Positions 55,640-64,000 of a stretch of DNA of 64,000 bases are shown here, piece by piece. Each line of letters begins with the position of its first letter. The first letter of the stretch is position 1. The position numbers and the translations under genes are program-made. Below the pieces are notes generated by a model. It was not told the origin of the DNA. It saw only the letters and a list, made by a program, of their open reading frames with translations, and did no database searches. Source of the DNA: Opitutaceae bacterium (GTDB taxonomy: Bacteria; Verrucomicrobiota; Verrucomicrobiia; Opitutales; Opitutaceae); assembly GCA_016711225.1 (NCBI GenBank), contig JADJTK010000006.1, positions 124,001 through 188,000 of the forward strand, given 5' to 3'.

Positions 55640-55943
55640 CACGGGTTATTCCCTCACCAACCAGGGTGTTACCCCCATCGGATTGGTCGCCTACCACTGT
55701 TATCCTGCGCACGCCCCTGCCCAGCCATGCAGTCCGGGAAACCCTTCTACCCCTTCGTTGCGGTTGCGCGCCTGTCCGCGCACCGCCGCCCGATCTCCAA
55801 GATCGGCCCCTACGGTATGCCCCCCCGGCTTTCCGAGGCTCTGCGCAACCCATTCTGAGCGTTTGCCCCAGCCCCTACCGCGAGACGCACCCCACGCCTT
55901 CTCTCGCCCGTCACGATGACGGTGCCCGCATCCTTCCCCAGCC

Positions 55944-58384
55944 ATGAAACTCCCCACAAGCCTAGCCAGCCTCCTCTCCCTTTCCCTGCTCCTCTCCGCC
56001 CGGGCGGATTTGAAGAGCGATATCGGATACACCGAACTCCGGCAGGAGTTCGGCTCCGCCCTGCCCGACGGCTCCAACCTGCGCGCGTTGCAGGTTGAAG
56101 CCTGCGATGGAACGGGCAAATGGGCCGTCGCAAAGAGCGGCGAAGTCAGCACTCGCCTGATCACCTTCCCCCTTGGGAAACCACTCCCCCGACTGCCTTC
56201 TCCGCCCATGCCGCCTTGGTCGCCACCAACCTTGCCGGCAGCACCTCCAGCATCCTGCCCGCCTTGGCCGAGCTGCAGGTGGCGAGCATCAGCCGCTACA
56301 ACGCCCGCACCCTCTTCATGGGCCTCTTCATGAGCCTGCAGAAGGCCGATTGGGACCTGGAGAACCACTCCCTGGGCGGCGATGCCACCACCTACAACCT
56401 CAACGCGATGCAGTTGATGGACTACCGCATCGCCCGCGACGGGGTCAGCGTAGTCGTCGCCTTGGGCAACGGCACCGCCCCCCTCTGCCCATTGTGGGGA
56501 AATTGTTACAACACCATCACCGTCGGCACCGCCAACGGGCAGCACTCGCGTGGCGGCAGCAACCTTAACGGCTCGGGCCGCCTCAAGCCCGACCTCGTGG
56601 GCACCGCCACCTACACCAGCTACGCCACCCCGGTGGTCACCTCCGCCGCCGGCCTGCTCATCGCCGAAGCCAAACGCACCGCCTCCTTGGCCGTCGCCAA
56701 GGACCCTCGCATCATCAAGGCGCTGCTCATGGCTGGCGCTACCAAGGAGGAATTCACCGGCTGGGCACAGACCTCCGCCCAGCCGCTCGACCCGGTCTAC
56801 GGCGCGGGTCAGGTGCACATCGGTAACTCCTACCGCATGCTGCTCGCCGGCCGCCAGCCCGCCGGAGCCGCTTGGCGGTCGACGAAGGGCTGGGATCTGG
56901 GCACCTCCGGGCCCGCGGCCGTCTACTATTTTGAAGTCCCCGCCGGCCAGACCGTCCGGTTCTCCACCGTGCTCACCTGGCACCGGACGCTGACGACCAC
57001 CGACCATTGGACCTTCACCGGCGAAATGGCCGCCCTTGATCTGCGTCTCCGCAACTCCAACACCGCGTTCGCGCTTGGGACGGTGGTCGCCGAGAGCACC
57101 TCCGCCCTCGACAATATCGAACACCTCTATCGGGCCACGCTGCCCGCCGGCCGCTACGCCCTCGAGGTGGCCGGCCCCGCCGGCACCTCCTACGGCCTCG
57201 CCTGGAATGCCGTATCCACCACCGCCCCGGTCGTAGCCGCCCCCACCATCACCGCCCAGCCCGCCGCCCTCGCGGTGACCGAGGGCCAGCCCGCCAAGTT
57301 CTCCGTGGCGGCCACCGGCTCCAGCCTCACCTACCAGTGGTGCAAGGGCTCCACCGCGATCTCCGGGGCCACCGCCGCCAGCTATTCCATCGCCGCCACC
57401 ACCACCGCCAGCGCCGGCAGCTACTCGGTCACCATCCGCAACTCCGCCGGCACGGTAACCAGCAACACCGTCGCCCTCACCGTGACCGCCCAACCCGTGG
57501 CGCCCGGCGCCCTGACTCCGGTGGCCTATTCCGCCCGTGGCCAGAATGGAACTACAGAGGGCATCGCCAAGCTCTTCGACGGCGCCACCAGCACCAAGTG
57601 GCTGGACTTCAGCAGCACCACGTGGGTACAGGTGAGCTTCGCCTCGGCGCAGTCGATCTCCACCTACAGCCTCACCTCCGCCAACGACAACCCGGTGCGC
57701 GACCCGGCCGCCTGGACGCTCAGCGGCTCCAACGACGGCACAACTTGGACGGCCATCGAGAGCCGCAGCGGCGAAGCCTTCGCCTCCCGCTACCTGCGCC
57801 GCGACTTTGCCCTGGCGCAACCGTCGACCGCCTACCTCCACTACCGCCTCGATCTGACCGCCAAGTCAGGCGCGATCACCCAGTTGGCTGAACTCAAGTT
57901 CACCGCGGCCGTGGCCGCGGCACCCGTCCCCACCGCACCGACCGCACCGGTTGCACCCGCAGCGCCGGCCTCCACGGTCGAGTTGCTGCCCTGCGGCATC
58001 ACGGCCCGAGGCGAGAACGGCACCAAAGAGGGCGTCGCCAATTTGCTCGACCACGCGACCGCCACCAAGTGGCTGGACTTTAGCGGCACCACCTGGGTGA
58101 AGGTGAGCTTCGCCACTCCCCGTGCCCTGGAAGCGTACAGCCTCACTTCCGCCAACGACAACCCGGTGCGTGACCCGGCCGCCTGGACGCTCAGCGGCTC
58201 GAACGACGGCGTCACCTGGACGGCGATCGAGAGCCGCAGCGGCGAAGTCTTCGCTTCCCGCTACTTGGAGCGTGACTTTGTCCTTACAGCGACCTCCGCC
58301 GCCTACCTGCATTACCGCCTAGACATGACCGCCAAATCCGGCGCCATCACCCAGCTCTCTGGCGTGGAATTCTGGGGGAAGTAA
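55944..58384 (+). CDS. Secreted S8-like protease with Ig-like and two discoidin domains, copy 1 (one frameshift)
   Basis: About 813 residues inferred. A signal peptide (LPTSLASLLSLSLLLSARA) precedes a subtilase-like domain. The D-box is GSNLRALQVEA, with Glu in place of the catalytic Asp. The frame then breaks near 56170 in a C-run, where one restored base joins to TPPTAFSAHAALVATNLAG, carrying the His. The oxyanion GNG (VVVALGNGTAPL) and the Ser segment TYTSYATPVVTSAAGLL follow. Next are an Ig-like domain (about 430-510), then two discoidin/F5-8C domains beginning YSARGQNGTTEGIAKLF and ITARGENGTKEGVANLL, ending EFWGK. Discoidin modules bind glycans, so it may act in the EPS matrix. A paralogue begins at 60518. 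Confidence 0.78.
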
Positions 58385-58758
58385 ACGCAGCGGATACAGA
58401 AGGCATGGAGTCGGAACGACAGAAGGGAACGAAGAATGAATTGGTTGGCCAATACTATCCTCCAACACCTGCCCCCTGGGGGAGGCCCACAGAGATAGTC
58501 GGGCTCCGTGGCCTTCCTCCTTCGTTCTCTTCGTTGCCTTCTGTCGCCCGGGGTTGATCCCCGGCTCGGAGGTTCGCCGTCCATTCCTTCCTCTGTGTCC
58601 TCCTCCCCCTCCGTGACCTCTGTGACCAGCTTCTCTTCCGGCCTTCGTTCTCTTCGTTTCCTTCTGTCGCCTCCCATCTCTGGGTAAGGCCCACAATACC
58701 AAACGGCCCCCGGCGATGCCGGGGGCCGTCTATTCCAACGTTCAGTACTGGCTAGGAC
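58385..58758. other. Intergenic repeats between convergent genes
   Basis: No gene. It contains family B tracts (CTTCGTTCTCTTCGTTGCCT at about 58521, and again at about 58641) and a family C tract (CCTCCCCCTCCGTGACCTCT at about 58600). The terminator of the minus-strand gene is at 58703-58729. Confidence 0.6.
58703..58729 (-). terminator. Terminator downstream of the PEP-CTERM gene
   Basis: A 12-bp perfect stem, ACGGCCCCCGGC / GCCGGGGGCCGT, with a GAT loop. On the minus strand it is followed by a short T-run (TTTGGTATTG). It lies 30 bp past the stop of the PEP-CTERM gene and may also stop the facing protease transcript. Confidence 0.8.
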
Positions 58759-59577
58759 TTAGGCTTTCTTGAAGCGACGATAGCCGACGAGACCCAGCAG
58801 GGCGGCGGCGCCCATCAAACCATAGGTCGAGGGCTCCGGCACGGTGGGCCCGAACGGCGTGAAGGTCTGGTTGCCGAAGGCGAAGATCACGTCGTTGTAG
58901 TCCGCATCCGAGCGGCCCGTGCGGATGTTGATGTCCTCGAAGCCGGCCACCGTGTACACGATGTTGTTGCTGGCGTTGTCCGTGATCAAGGTCCCGTAGT
59001 AGGATTGATTCGTGGACCCGGGTTGCAGCCCATAAGGGGCGTTCAAGCTCTTGTCGTAGACATAGTACTTTCCGCCGTTGTTGCCCACGGTGACCACCCC
59101 GTCCTGATAGGTGATCGCACTGCCGGTCACGAAGAAGTCGAGGGTTTGCCCCGGGTTCAATGTGAAGGTGGTGTTATCGCCGAATTTGCGGGTCGCCCCG
59201 CCCACCGCCTGCATGCCGTCGGCCAGCAGGTAGTCGACGCCGTCGAGGCGATAGCCCCAATCGTCCCACCAGCCGGCGGTTTCACCGAGGAACACCGCCT
59301 CGACAGTGGTGGTGCCGCCGGCTTGGCCCACGAGGGGACCGACCAGGCCGGTCGACCAATTGGGCTGCCAGCCGCTCCAGGTGTTGCTGCCGAGCGCGCC
59401 GGCGGGCGGCAGGCCGAGGATGGGCGAGGGTTGGTTAAGCACCGTACCGTCGGAGGCGACATTGAACGCTCCGAGCCAGTTGGTGTAATTAGCGAGCTGC
59501 GGTACCGAGGCCGGAGACAACGCGCCGTAAGAGGTGGTCGCCGCCAGCAGTAGGGTCGGGAACAGTAGTTTTTTCAT
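58759..59577 (-). CDS. PEP-CTERM sorting-domain protein
   Basis: 272 residues from the ATG at 59577 (minus strand), preceded by AGGA (Shine-Dalgarno-like) four bases upstream; the longer open frame to 59886 looks non-coding. A signal peptide (KKLLFPTLLLAATTSYG) precedes a secreted beta-rich domain with AVFLGETAGWWDDWGYRLDG and the acidic SDADYNDVIFAFG, which resembles DUF4114-type Ca-binding modules. The C-terminus is a textbook PEP-CTERM tail: VPEPSTYGLMGAAALLGLVG then YRRFKKA. The exosortase at 14397 is the likely processing enzyme. It is convergent with the S8-like gene and probably a surface or EPS-matrix component. Confidence 0.9.
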   Translation of the reverse strand: MKKLLFPTLLLAATTSYGALSPASVPQLANYTNWLGAFNVASDGTVLNQPSPILGLPPAGALGSNTWSGWQPNWSTGLVGPLVGQAGGTTTVEAVFLGETAGWWDDWGYRLDGVDYLLADGMQAVGGATRKFGDNTTFTLNPGQTLDFFVTGSAITYQDGVVTVGNNGGKYYVYDKSLNAPYGLQPGSTNQSYYGTLITDNASNNIVYTVAGFEDINIRTGRSDADYNDVIFAFGNQTFTPFGPTVPEPSTYGLMGAAALLGLVGYRRFKKA

Positions 59578-60517
59578 GGATCCTGGTTTCGAGTTTCGGT
59601 TGTGGGTGAGCGCGAGCCTCATGCCGTTTTCTCGGGGGTGAAGGTAGCAGAGGCGGGGCGCGCCCAGAATCGGCGCGGCCCCGCTTCGTCGCATGGGGGT
59701 TTCCCTGCACTGCGGGCCGGGCAACCCCGCCGAGGGGCCATCGCCCCGGGCCCCCGGCCACCCCGGCGCCGCCACCTCCTGAACCTCGTCCGGCAGACTG
59801 ACAGAGGTGGACCGCGTTGCCCTCAACGCGGGCAGAAGCGATTGAGGCCAATCGCGTCCCCCGAATGGCGTCCGTCTTTTGCGCAAGTGTCACTAGTGTC
59901 CGCTCGGTGGTGACATCTGGTCTTTCGCCGGCCGGAGTGGAGAGACCGCTCTTACGGACTCTTCCTGCGCTCAACCGGGGGTTATTCCTCATGCGCTCCT
60001 TCGCGCGCGGCGCCTAGACTCGCGGTTCGCCATGCCCACCGGGAATCCAGTTTCCGGCTTCACAATGCCGGTGCCTGTGCCCGCGGCCCCGACCCGGTGC
60101 GCCGAGCCTCAGGGCAAGGCGTGGGCCAGTGGATTGGGAGCCTACATGGGTCGACGGGGATCCAGTCGGATACTGGACCTACCCGTTGAGCACTCCGGAA
60201 GGTGGGACCGGTCTCCGACTGGTCGCCCTGGGCAAGCGCCGCAGGGCAAGGTGTCGGCAGGCAAATCGGGCGCCGGACCGGAGTGCAAAGCATCCAGTCG
60301 GAAACTGGACCTACCCGTCGAGCATGGCGGAAAGCAGCGTCGCCGGCTCCGCCCCTGCAGTCTGTGGCCGAAGCGGAACCGAAACCACACGCGCGGGTCC
60401 TCCGGCGCACACCGCCAGCAACTTGAGGCATCCGCCCCGCACCTCCCGGGGAGATCACCCTACCGACACCCTTGCGCGGGCCGAGAACGTTGACCCTATC
60501 GCCCTTCCTATCCAGCC
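59578..60517. other. Long intergenic region with hairpin repeats
   Basis: No supportable gene on either strand. The left part is the upstream region of the minus-strand PEP-CTERM gene; no clear promoter hexamers were picked out. From 60045 to about 60345 it carries tandem hairpin repeats, listed separately. Confidence 0.55.
60110..60345. repeat. Tandem intergenic repeat with TCCAGT hairpins
   Basis: Two units about 132 bp apart each begin CAGGGCAAGG (60110, 60242) and contain a 6-bp hairpin, TCCAGT-loop-ACTGGA (60161-60177 with loop CGGAT; 60293-60309 with loop CGGAA), followed by CCTACCCGT(T/C)GAGCA. A partial inverted relative, ATCCAGTTTCCGG, lies at about 60044-60056. Confidence 0.65.
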
Positions 60518-62930
60518 ATGAAATACAGATACCTCATCCGCCTCCTCCCCCTCACCCTAACGCTTGCCGTCCATGCAGACGTGAAGAGCGACATCGGATA
60601 CACCGAGCTCCAGCAGGAGTTCGGCGCCGCCCTGCCCGACGGCTCCAACCTCACCGTCCTGCAAGTCGAGGCACCCGACAGCTCCCGCAACTGGCGGCCC
60701 AGCGCCAGCGGCGGGCTGGCCTACCTTAAAATGAGCTATCCAGTCGATTCATCGCCTTTCAGCCGGGTATTCATCACACTCGACTGAGGTCGCCAATTTC
60801 CTCGCCAATTCCGGTACCGGCTTACTGCCACGCCTCGGCGAGCTAAAAGTCGCCAGTGGTACATACTTTCCGTCACTGTCTCTCAAGGCAGGCCTATTCG
60901 TGGGTCCCCAACCCTCATCTTGGGATCTAGAGAACCATTCATGATTCGGGACACAACAACCTACGACCTGAACACGCTTCAATTGATGGACTATCGGATC
61001 AATCGCGATCAGATCACTGTATCGGTTGCGCTATCGAACAACACGGGAGGACTGGCTCCCTTATGGGGCAATTCCTATCACGCGATAACGGTTGGCACCG
61101 CCACGGGAAACCATTCGCGCGGCGGCACCAATCAAGAGGTCGCGGGCCGGATGAAGCCCGACCTCGTGGGCACCGCAACGTGGACCAGCTATTGCACGCC
61201 CATCGTGGCTTCCGCCGCGGGCGTACTCATCGGGGAGACCAAGCGCACCGCCGCCCTCGCCGCGGCCAAGGACCCACGCGCCATCAAAGCGCTACTCATG
61301 GCCGGCGCCACCAAGGAGGAGTTCCCTGCCTGGGCGCAGACGTCGGGCCAACCGCTGGATCCGGTTTACGGCGCGGGCCAAGTGCACATCGGGAACTCCT
61401 ACCGCATGCTGCTCGCTGGCCGGCAGCCCGCCGGCACGGCGTGGCGGTCAGTGAGAGGTTGGGACGTGGGGACCTCCGGCACCAACGCAGTCTACTACTT
61501 CGAAGTGCCCGCCGGCCAAACCCTCAAATTCTCGACCGTGCTGACTTGGCACCGCGTTGTCACCAACACCTACCATTGGGTGAACTTGCCAGCACCTTGG
61601 CCGACCTCAATCTGCGCCTCCGCAATTCGAATGCCTCCTTTGCCTTGGGCATCGTGGTGGCCGAGAGCACGTCTGCGCTCGATAATGTGGAGCACATCTA
61701 CCGTGCTGCCCTGCCCGCTGGCTACTACGCGCTCGAAGTCTCCGGCCCCGCCGGCACCCCCTACGGCCTCGCGTGGAACGGGCGTTCTTCCGTTCCCCCG
61801 ATCGTCACCGCGCCCGCCATCACCACCCAGCCCACCGCCGCCGCGGTGACCGAAGGCCAGTCCGCCAAGTTCTCCGTCACCGCCACCGGCGGCAACCTCA
61901 CCTATCAATGGACCAAGGACGGATCCTCCCTCTCCGGAGCAACTGCCGCCAGCTACTCCATCGCGGCCACCACCACCGCCAGCGCCGGCACCTACTCCGT
62001 CACGGTCCGCAACTCCGCTGGTTCGGTGACCAGCAGCTCCGTTGCCCTCACCGTGGCGGCCAAGGTAGCCGTTCCCGGTGAACTCACTCCGGTGGCGTAC
62101 TCCGCCCGTGGTCAGAATGGCACCACCGAGGGCATCGCCAAGCTCTTCGACGGCGCCACCAGCACCAAGTGGCTGGACTTCAGCGGCTCCACCTGGGTGC
62201 AGGTGAGCTTCGCCTCGGCGCAGTCAATCTCCACCTACAGCCTCACCTCCGCCAACGACAACCCGGTGCGTGACCCAGCTGCCTGGACCCTCAGCGGCTC
62301 CAACGACGGTACCACCTGGACCGTCCTCGAGCGCCGCAGCGCCGAAGTCTTCGCCTCCCGCTTCCTGCGCCGAGACTTTGCCTTGGCCCAGCCGTCGACC
62401 GCCTATCTCCACTACCGCCTGGACCTGACCGCAAAGTCAGGATCCATCACCCAGCTGGCCGAGCTCAAGTTCACCGCCGCCGTGGAGGCCGCTCCGACAC
62501 CGCCCACCGCGCCGGTCACCACGGTCGAGCTCCTGCCCTCCGGCATTTCCGCCCGCGGCGAGAACGGTACCAAGGAGGGTGTGGCCAATCTGCTCGACCA
62601 CTCCACCTCCACCAAGTGGCTGGACTTCAGTGGCACCACCTGGGTGCAAGTGAGCTTCGCCACCCCGCGAGCCCTCGAGGCCTACAGCCTCACCTCCGCC
62701 AACGACAATCCGGTGCGAGACCCGGCCGCCTGGACCCTCAGCGGCTCCACCGACGGCGTGGCTTGGACGGCGCTGGAAAGCCGCAACGGCGAAGTCTTCG
62801 CCTCCCGCTACCTGGAGCGCGACTTTGTGCTCACCGCGACCTCCGCCGCCTACCTGCATTACCGTCTGGAGATGACCGCGAAGTCGGGGACCATCACCCA
62901 ACTCTCCGGCCTGGAATTCTGGGGAAGTAG
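60518..62930 (+). pseudogene. S8-like protease with Ig-like and discoidin domains, copy 2 (multiple frameshifts)
   Basis: A paralogue of 55944-58384. It begins with a signal peptide (YLIRLLPLTLTLAVHA) and DVKSDIGYTELQQEFG, then GSNLTVLQVEAPD. Frame breaks lie near 60765 (one extra base in GGG), 60937 (one missing; SSHSTEVANFLANSG lies between), 61578 (one or more missing) and 62920 (one G missing from the G-run, which hides TAG 62928-62930, so the frame runs to 63006). The Ser region reads TWTSYCTPIVASAAGVLI. The 5' catalytic part is divergent and less GC-rich, whereas the Ig-like and two discoidin domains nearly match copy 1 in DNA, giving a mosaic look. It could be a true pseudogene or an intact gene with sequence errors. 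Confidence 0.7.
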
Positions 62931-62979
62931 GCACGGAGTCGGAACGAGCGCTCCGACGAAGTGGCCCTTGGGCCAGGAC

Positions 62980-63002
62980 GGGCGAGGCCTTCCGCCTCGC
63001 CC
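62980..63002 (+). terminator. Hairpin after copy 2 of the S8-like gene
   Basis: A 9-bp stem, GGGCGAGGC / GCCTCGCCC, with a CTTCC loop, followed only by TTAAG. The weak tail makes a true terminator uncertain; it could be a REP-type palindrome. Confidence 0.4.
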
Positions 63003-63207
63003 TTAAGCCGGGCACGCCTCGCCACGGGCCGAGGCTGCCGCAGCAGCTGGTTCACCTCCGGTTCATACCGACATGATTGGCGGCCGACCTCGGTCCTCCT
63101 CCGGGCTCTCTGACCGCCCATCCTCCGGTTGAGGGCGGCTCCGCCCAGCCGGGTACCCAGGCCTCCGCCGTGGGAACCGACGTCGCCCTCCATACCCGAT
63201 AACACAA

Positions 63208-63234
63208 AAGGCCCCCGGTTCTGCCGGGGGCCTT
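63208..63234 (-). terminator. Terminator downstream of the second PEP-CTERM locus
   Basis: An 11-bp stem, AAGGCCCCCGG / CCGGGGGCCTT, with a TTCTG loop; on the minus strand it is followed by TTGTGTT. It lies in the same place relative to its gene as the 58703 terminator, with a nearly identical stem. Confidence 0.75.
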
Positions 63235-63264
63235 GCCATAAAAGCTCTCAGTACAGACTAGGAT

Positions 63265-64000
63265 TCAGGCCTTCTTGAACCGTCGATATCCGGCCAGCGC
63301 GAGCAGCGCAGCCGCGCCCATCAAACCATAGGTCGAGGTTCGGAACGGAGGCTTCCTGCTCAGGAATTCCGCCCGAATCGCAAACAGAATATCATTGTAG
63401 TCAGTACTGGACCTGGATTACCGAATTTCTCGGTTGGATATCCTCAAACCCCATTACCGTCCACGATTGATTATAGTTGCTCAATCGTGGATCAACCGGT
63501 CGCGGGTTCAGTCTATGGGGCAAGCGTCCCGTAATACGACTGCATCGAGGCCGACAGCGGATCGTTCGCGGTCTCGTCGAAAACGAAGAACTTGCCGCCA
63601 TTGGTCGGGGTGGGATCGATGATGTCGTTCATGGCCGATGTCTCGGTTCCGATGACGAAGAAATCGAGCGTGTCGCCAGCCGCGAGGGTCAGCTCGAAAT
63701 AGTCACCGAATTCTCGAGTCACATTCGGGGGCAGGGTCTGGACTCCATCAGCGAGAAGCGTATCAACCCCATTGAGCCGATACCCAATATTGTCCCACCA
63801 CCCCGCGGTTTCCCCGAGGAACACAAACTCAACCTTCGTCCTAAGATGATGATCAGCAATGCCGACAATCGGGCCGCCCAACGCAGTTGGCACCCAGTTC
63901 GGCGTCCAACCGCTCCAGATTCGATTCGCATCAGCAAACGCGGCGGGATCTCCGAGGTTGGGGCTGGGTGTCCCCGTAAAATCAACATCCGATGACACAT
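63265..64000 (-). pseudogene. PEP-CTERM protein, copy 2, degraded or error-ridden, cut by window edge
   Basis: A minus-strand paralogue of 58759-59577. The part from 63998 down to 63513 encodes FVFLGETAGWWDNIGYRLNG, GKFFVFDETAN and QSYYGTL in one frame, then stops. NYNQSWTVMGFEDI follows in another frame, and STDYNDILFAI with STYGLMGAAALLALAGYRRF and KKA in a third, ending at 63265. As sequenced the PEP motif is lost (PPFRTSTYG). Adding one base at each of two places in the codons before STYG (about 63340-63350) restores SVPEPSTYG. It therefore either decayed recently or the sequence is poor here. Its start lies beyond 64000. Confidence 0.65.

Larger units (their letters stand above)
55227..55943. 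other. Repeat-rich intergenic region after the EPS operon
   Basis: No gene is supported. In order it holds a REP-like inverted pair (55286-55342), family C and B pyrimidine repeats (55451-55547), the operon terminator (55607-55639) and a short spacer leading into the S8-type protease gene. The repeats recur downstream of that gene at 58521-58670. Confidence 0.6.
62931..63264. other. Intergenic region between convergent genes
   Basis: No gene supported. It holds a hairpin with a weak tail at 62980-63002 and the minus-strand terminator at 63208-63234. Confidence 0.5.

Noticed and set aside
55700..57841. 713-residue minus-strand open frame across the S8-like gene
   Set aside because: The opposite strand encodes recognisable protease, Ig-like and discoidin domains; the minus reading is Gly/Val/Ala low complexity.
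60110..60345. Possible CRISPR array at the tandem repeat
   Set aside because: Only two long, imperfect units with similar rather than unique intervening sequence; it is a tandem hairpin repeat.
1..64000. tRNA, rRNA, transposase or integrase genes
   Set aside because: None could be recognised on either strand, so there is no direct evidence that the locus is a mobile island.

Overview
The window is about 64 kb of very GC-rich DNA. It encodes an exopolysaccharide (EPS) production and export locus with an exosortase, next to PEP-CTERM-tagged surface proteins. The PEP-CTERM tail, the exosortase/EpsI fusion, very high GC, sparse Shine-Dalgarno sites and extended Y_Y_Y-type sensor kinases together suggest a Verrucomicrobiota (Opitutales-like) bacterium. 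That placement is an inference from gene content; no rRNA or tRNA gene is visible.

Layout. (1) 1-9.34 kb: the tail of a large TPR protein, then two tandem paralogous sensor histidine kinases (periplasmic beta-propeller, Y_Y_Y domain, HisKA/HATPase). (2) 9.9-55.2 kb: one unbroken same-strand gene run. It opens with a NusG/RfaH-like antiterminator and a VapBC-like pair, followed by a Wza-type export protein, a Wzc-type chain-length/tyrosine kinase protein, an exosortase-EpsI fusion and a beta-barrel outer-membrane protein. Next come an O-antigen ligase/polymerase ORF fused to an ABC-2 permease and a Wzt-like ATPase. After these are about 21 glycosyltransferases, a Gfo/Idh/MocA oxidoreductase, a nucleotide-sugar epimerase, a PP-loop enzyme with three tandem ATP-grasp proteins, three hexapeptide acyltransferases and a second polymerase-like membrane protein. 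Many junctions are ATGA/GTGA/TGATG overlaps, and the run ends at a strong intrinsic terminator near 55.61 kb. (3) 55.9-64 kb: a duplicated convergent pair, each a secreted S8-type protease with an Ig-like and two discoidin domains facing a minus-strand PEP-CTERM protein. Copy 1 is nearly intact; copy 2 is heavily lesioned and runs off the window.

How the parts may work together. The antiterminator would let RNA polymerase cross about 45 kb. The glycosyltransferases build a long heteropolysaccharide that the PP-loop/ATP-grasp/acyltransferase module may decorate. The ABC transporter exports it, Wza/Wzc and the barrel move it outward, and the exosortase processes PEP-CTERM proteins that may anchor in the matrix. 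No initiating sugar-phosphate transferase, Wzx flippase or sugar-nucleotide supply genes were found here, so these must lie elsewhere.

Caution. About ten genes carry single-base frame changes, mostly apparent deletions and often in short homopolymers, that are repaired by one base. This looks more like uncorrected assembly errors than gene decay, so frameshifted genes are annotated over their full inferred span.
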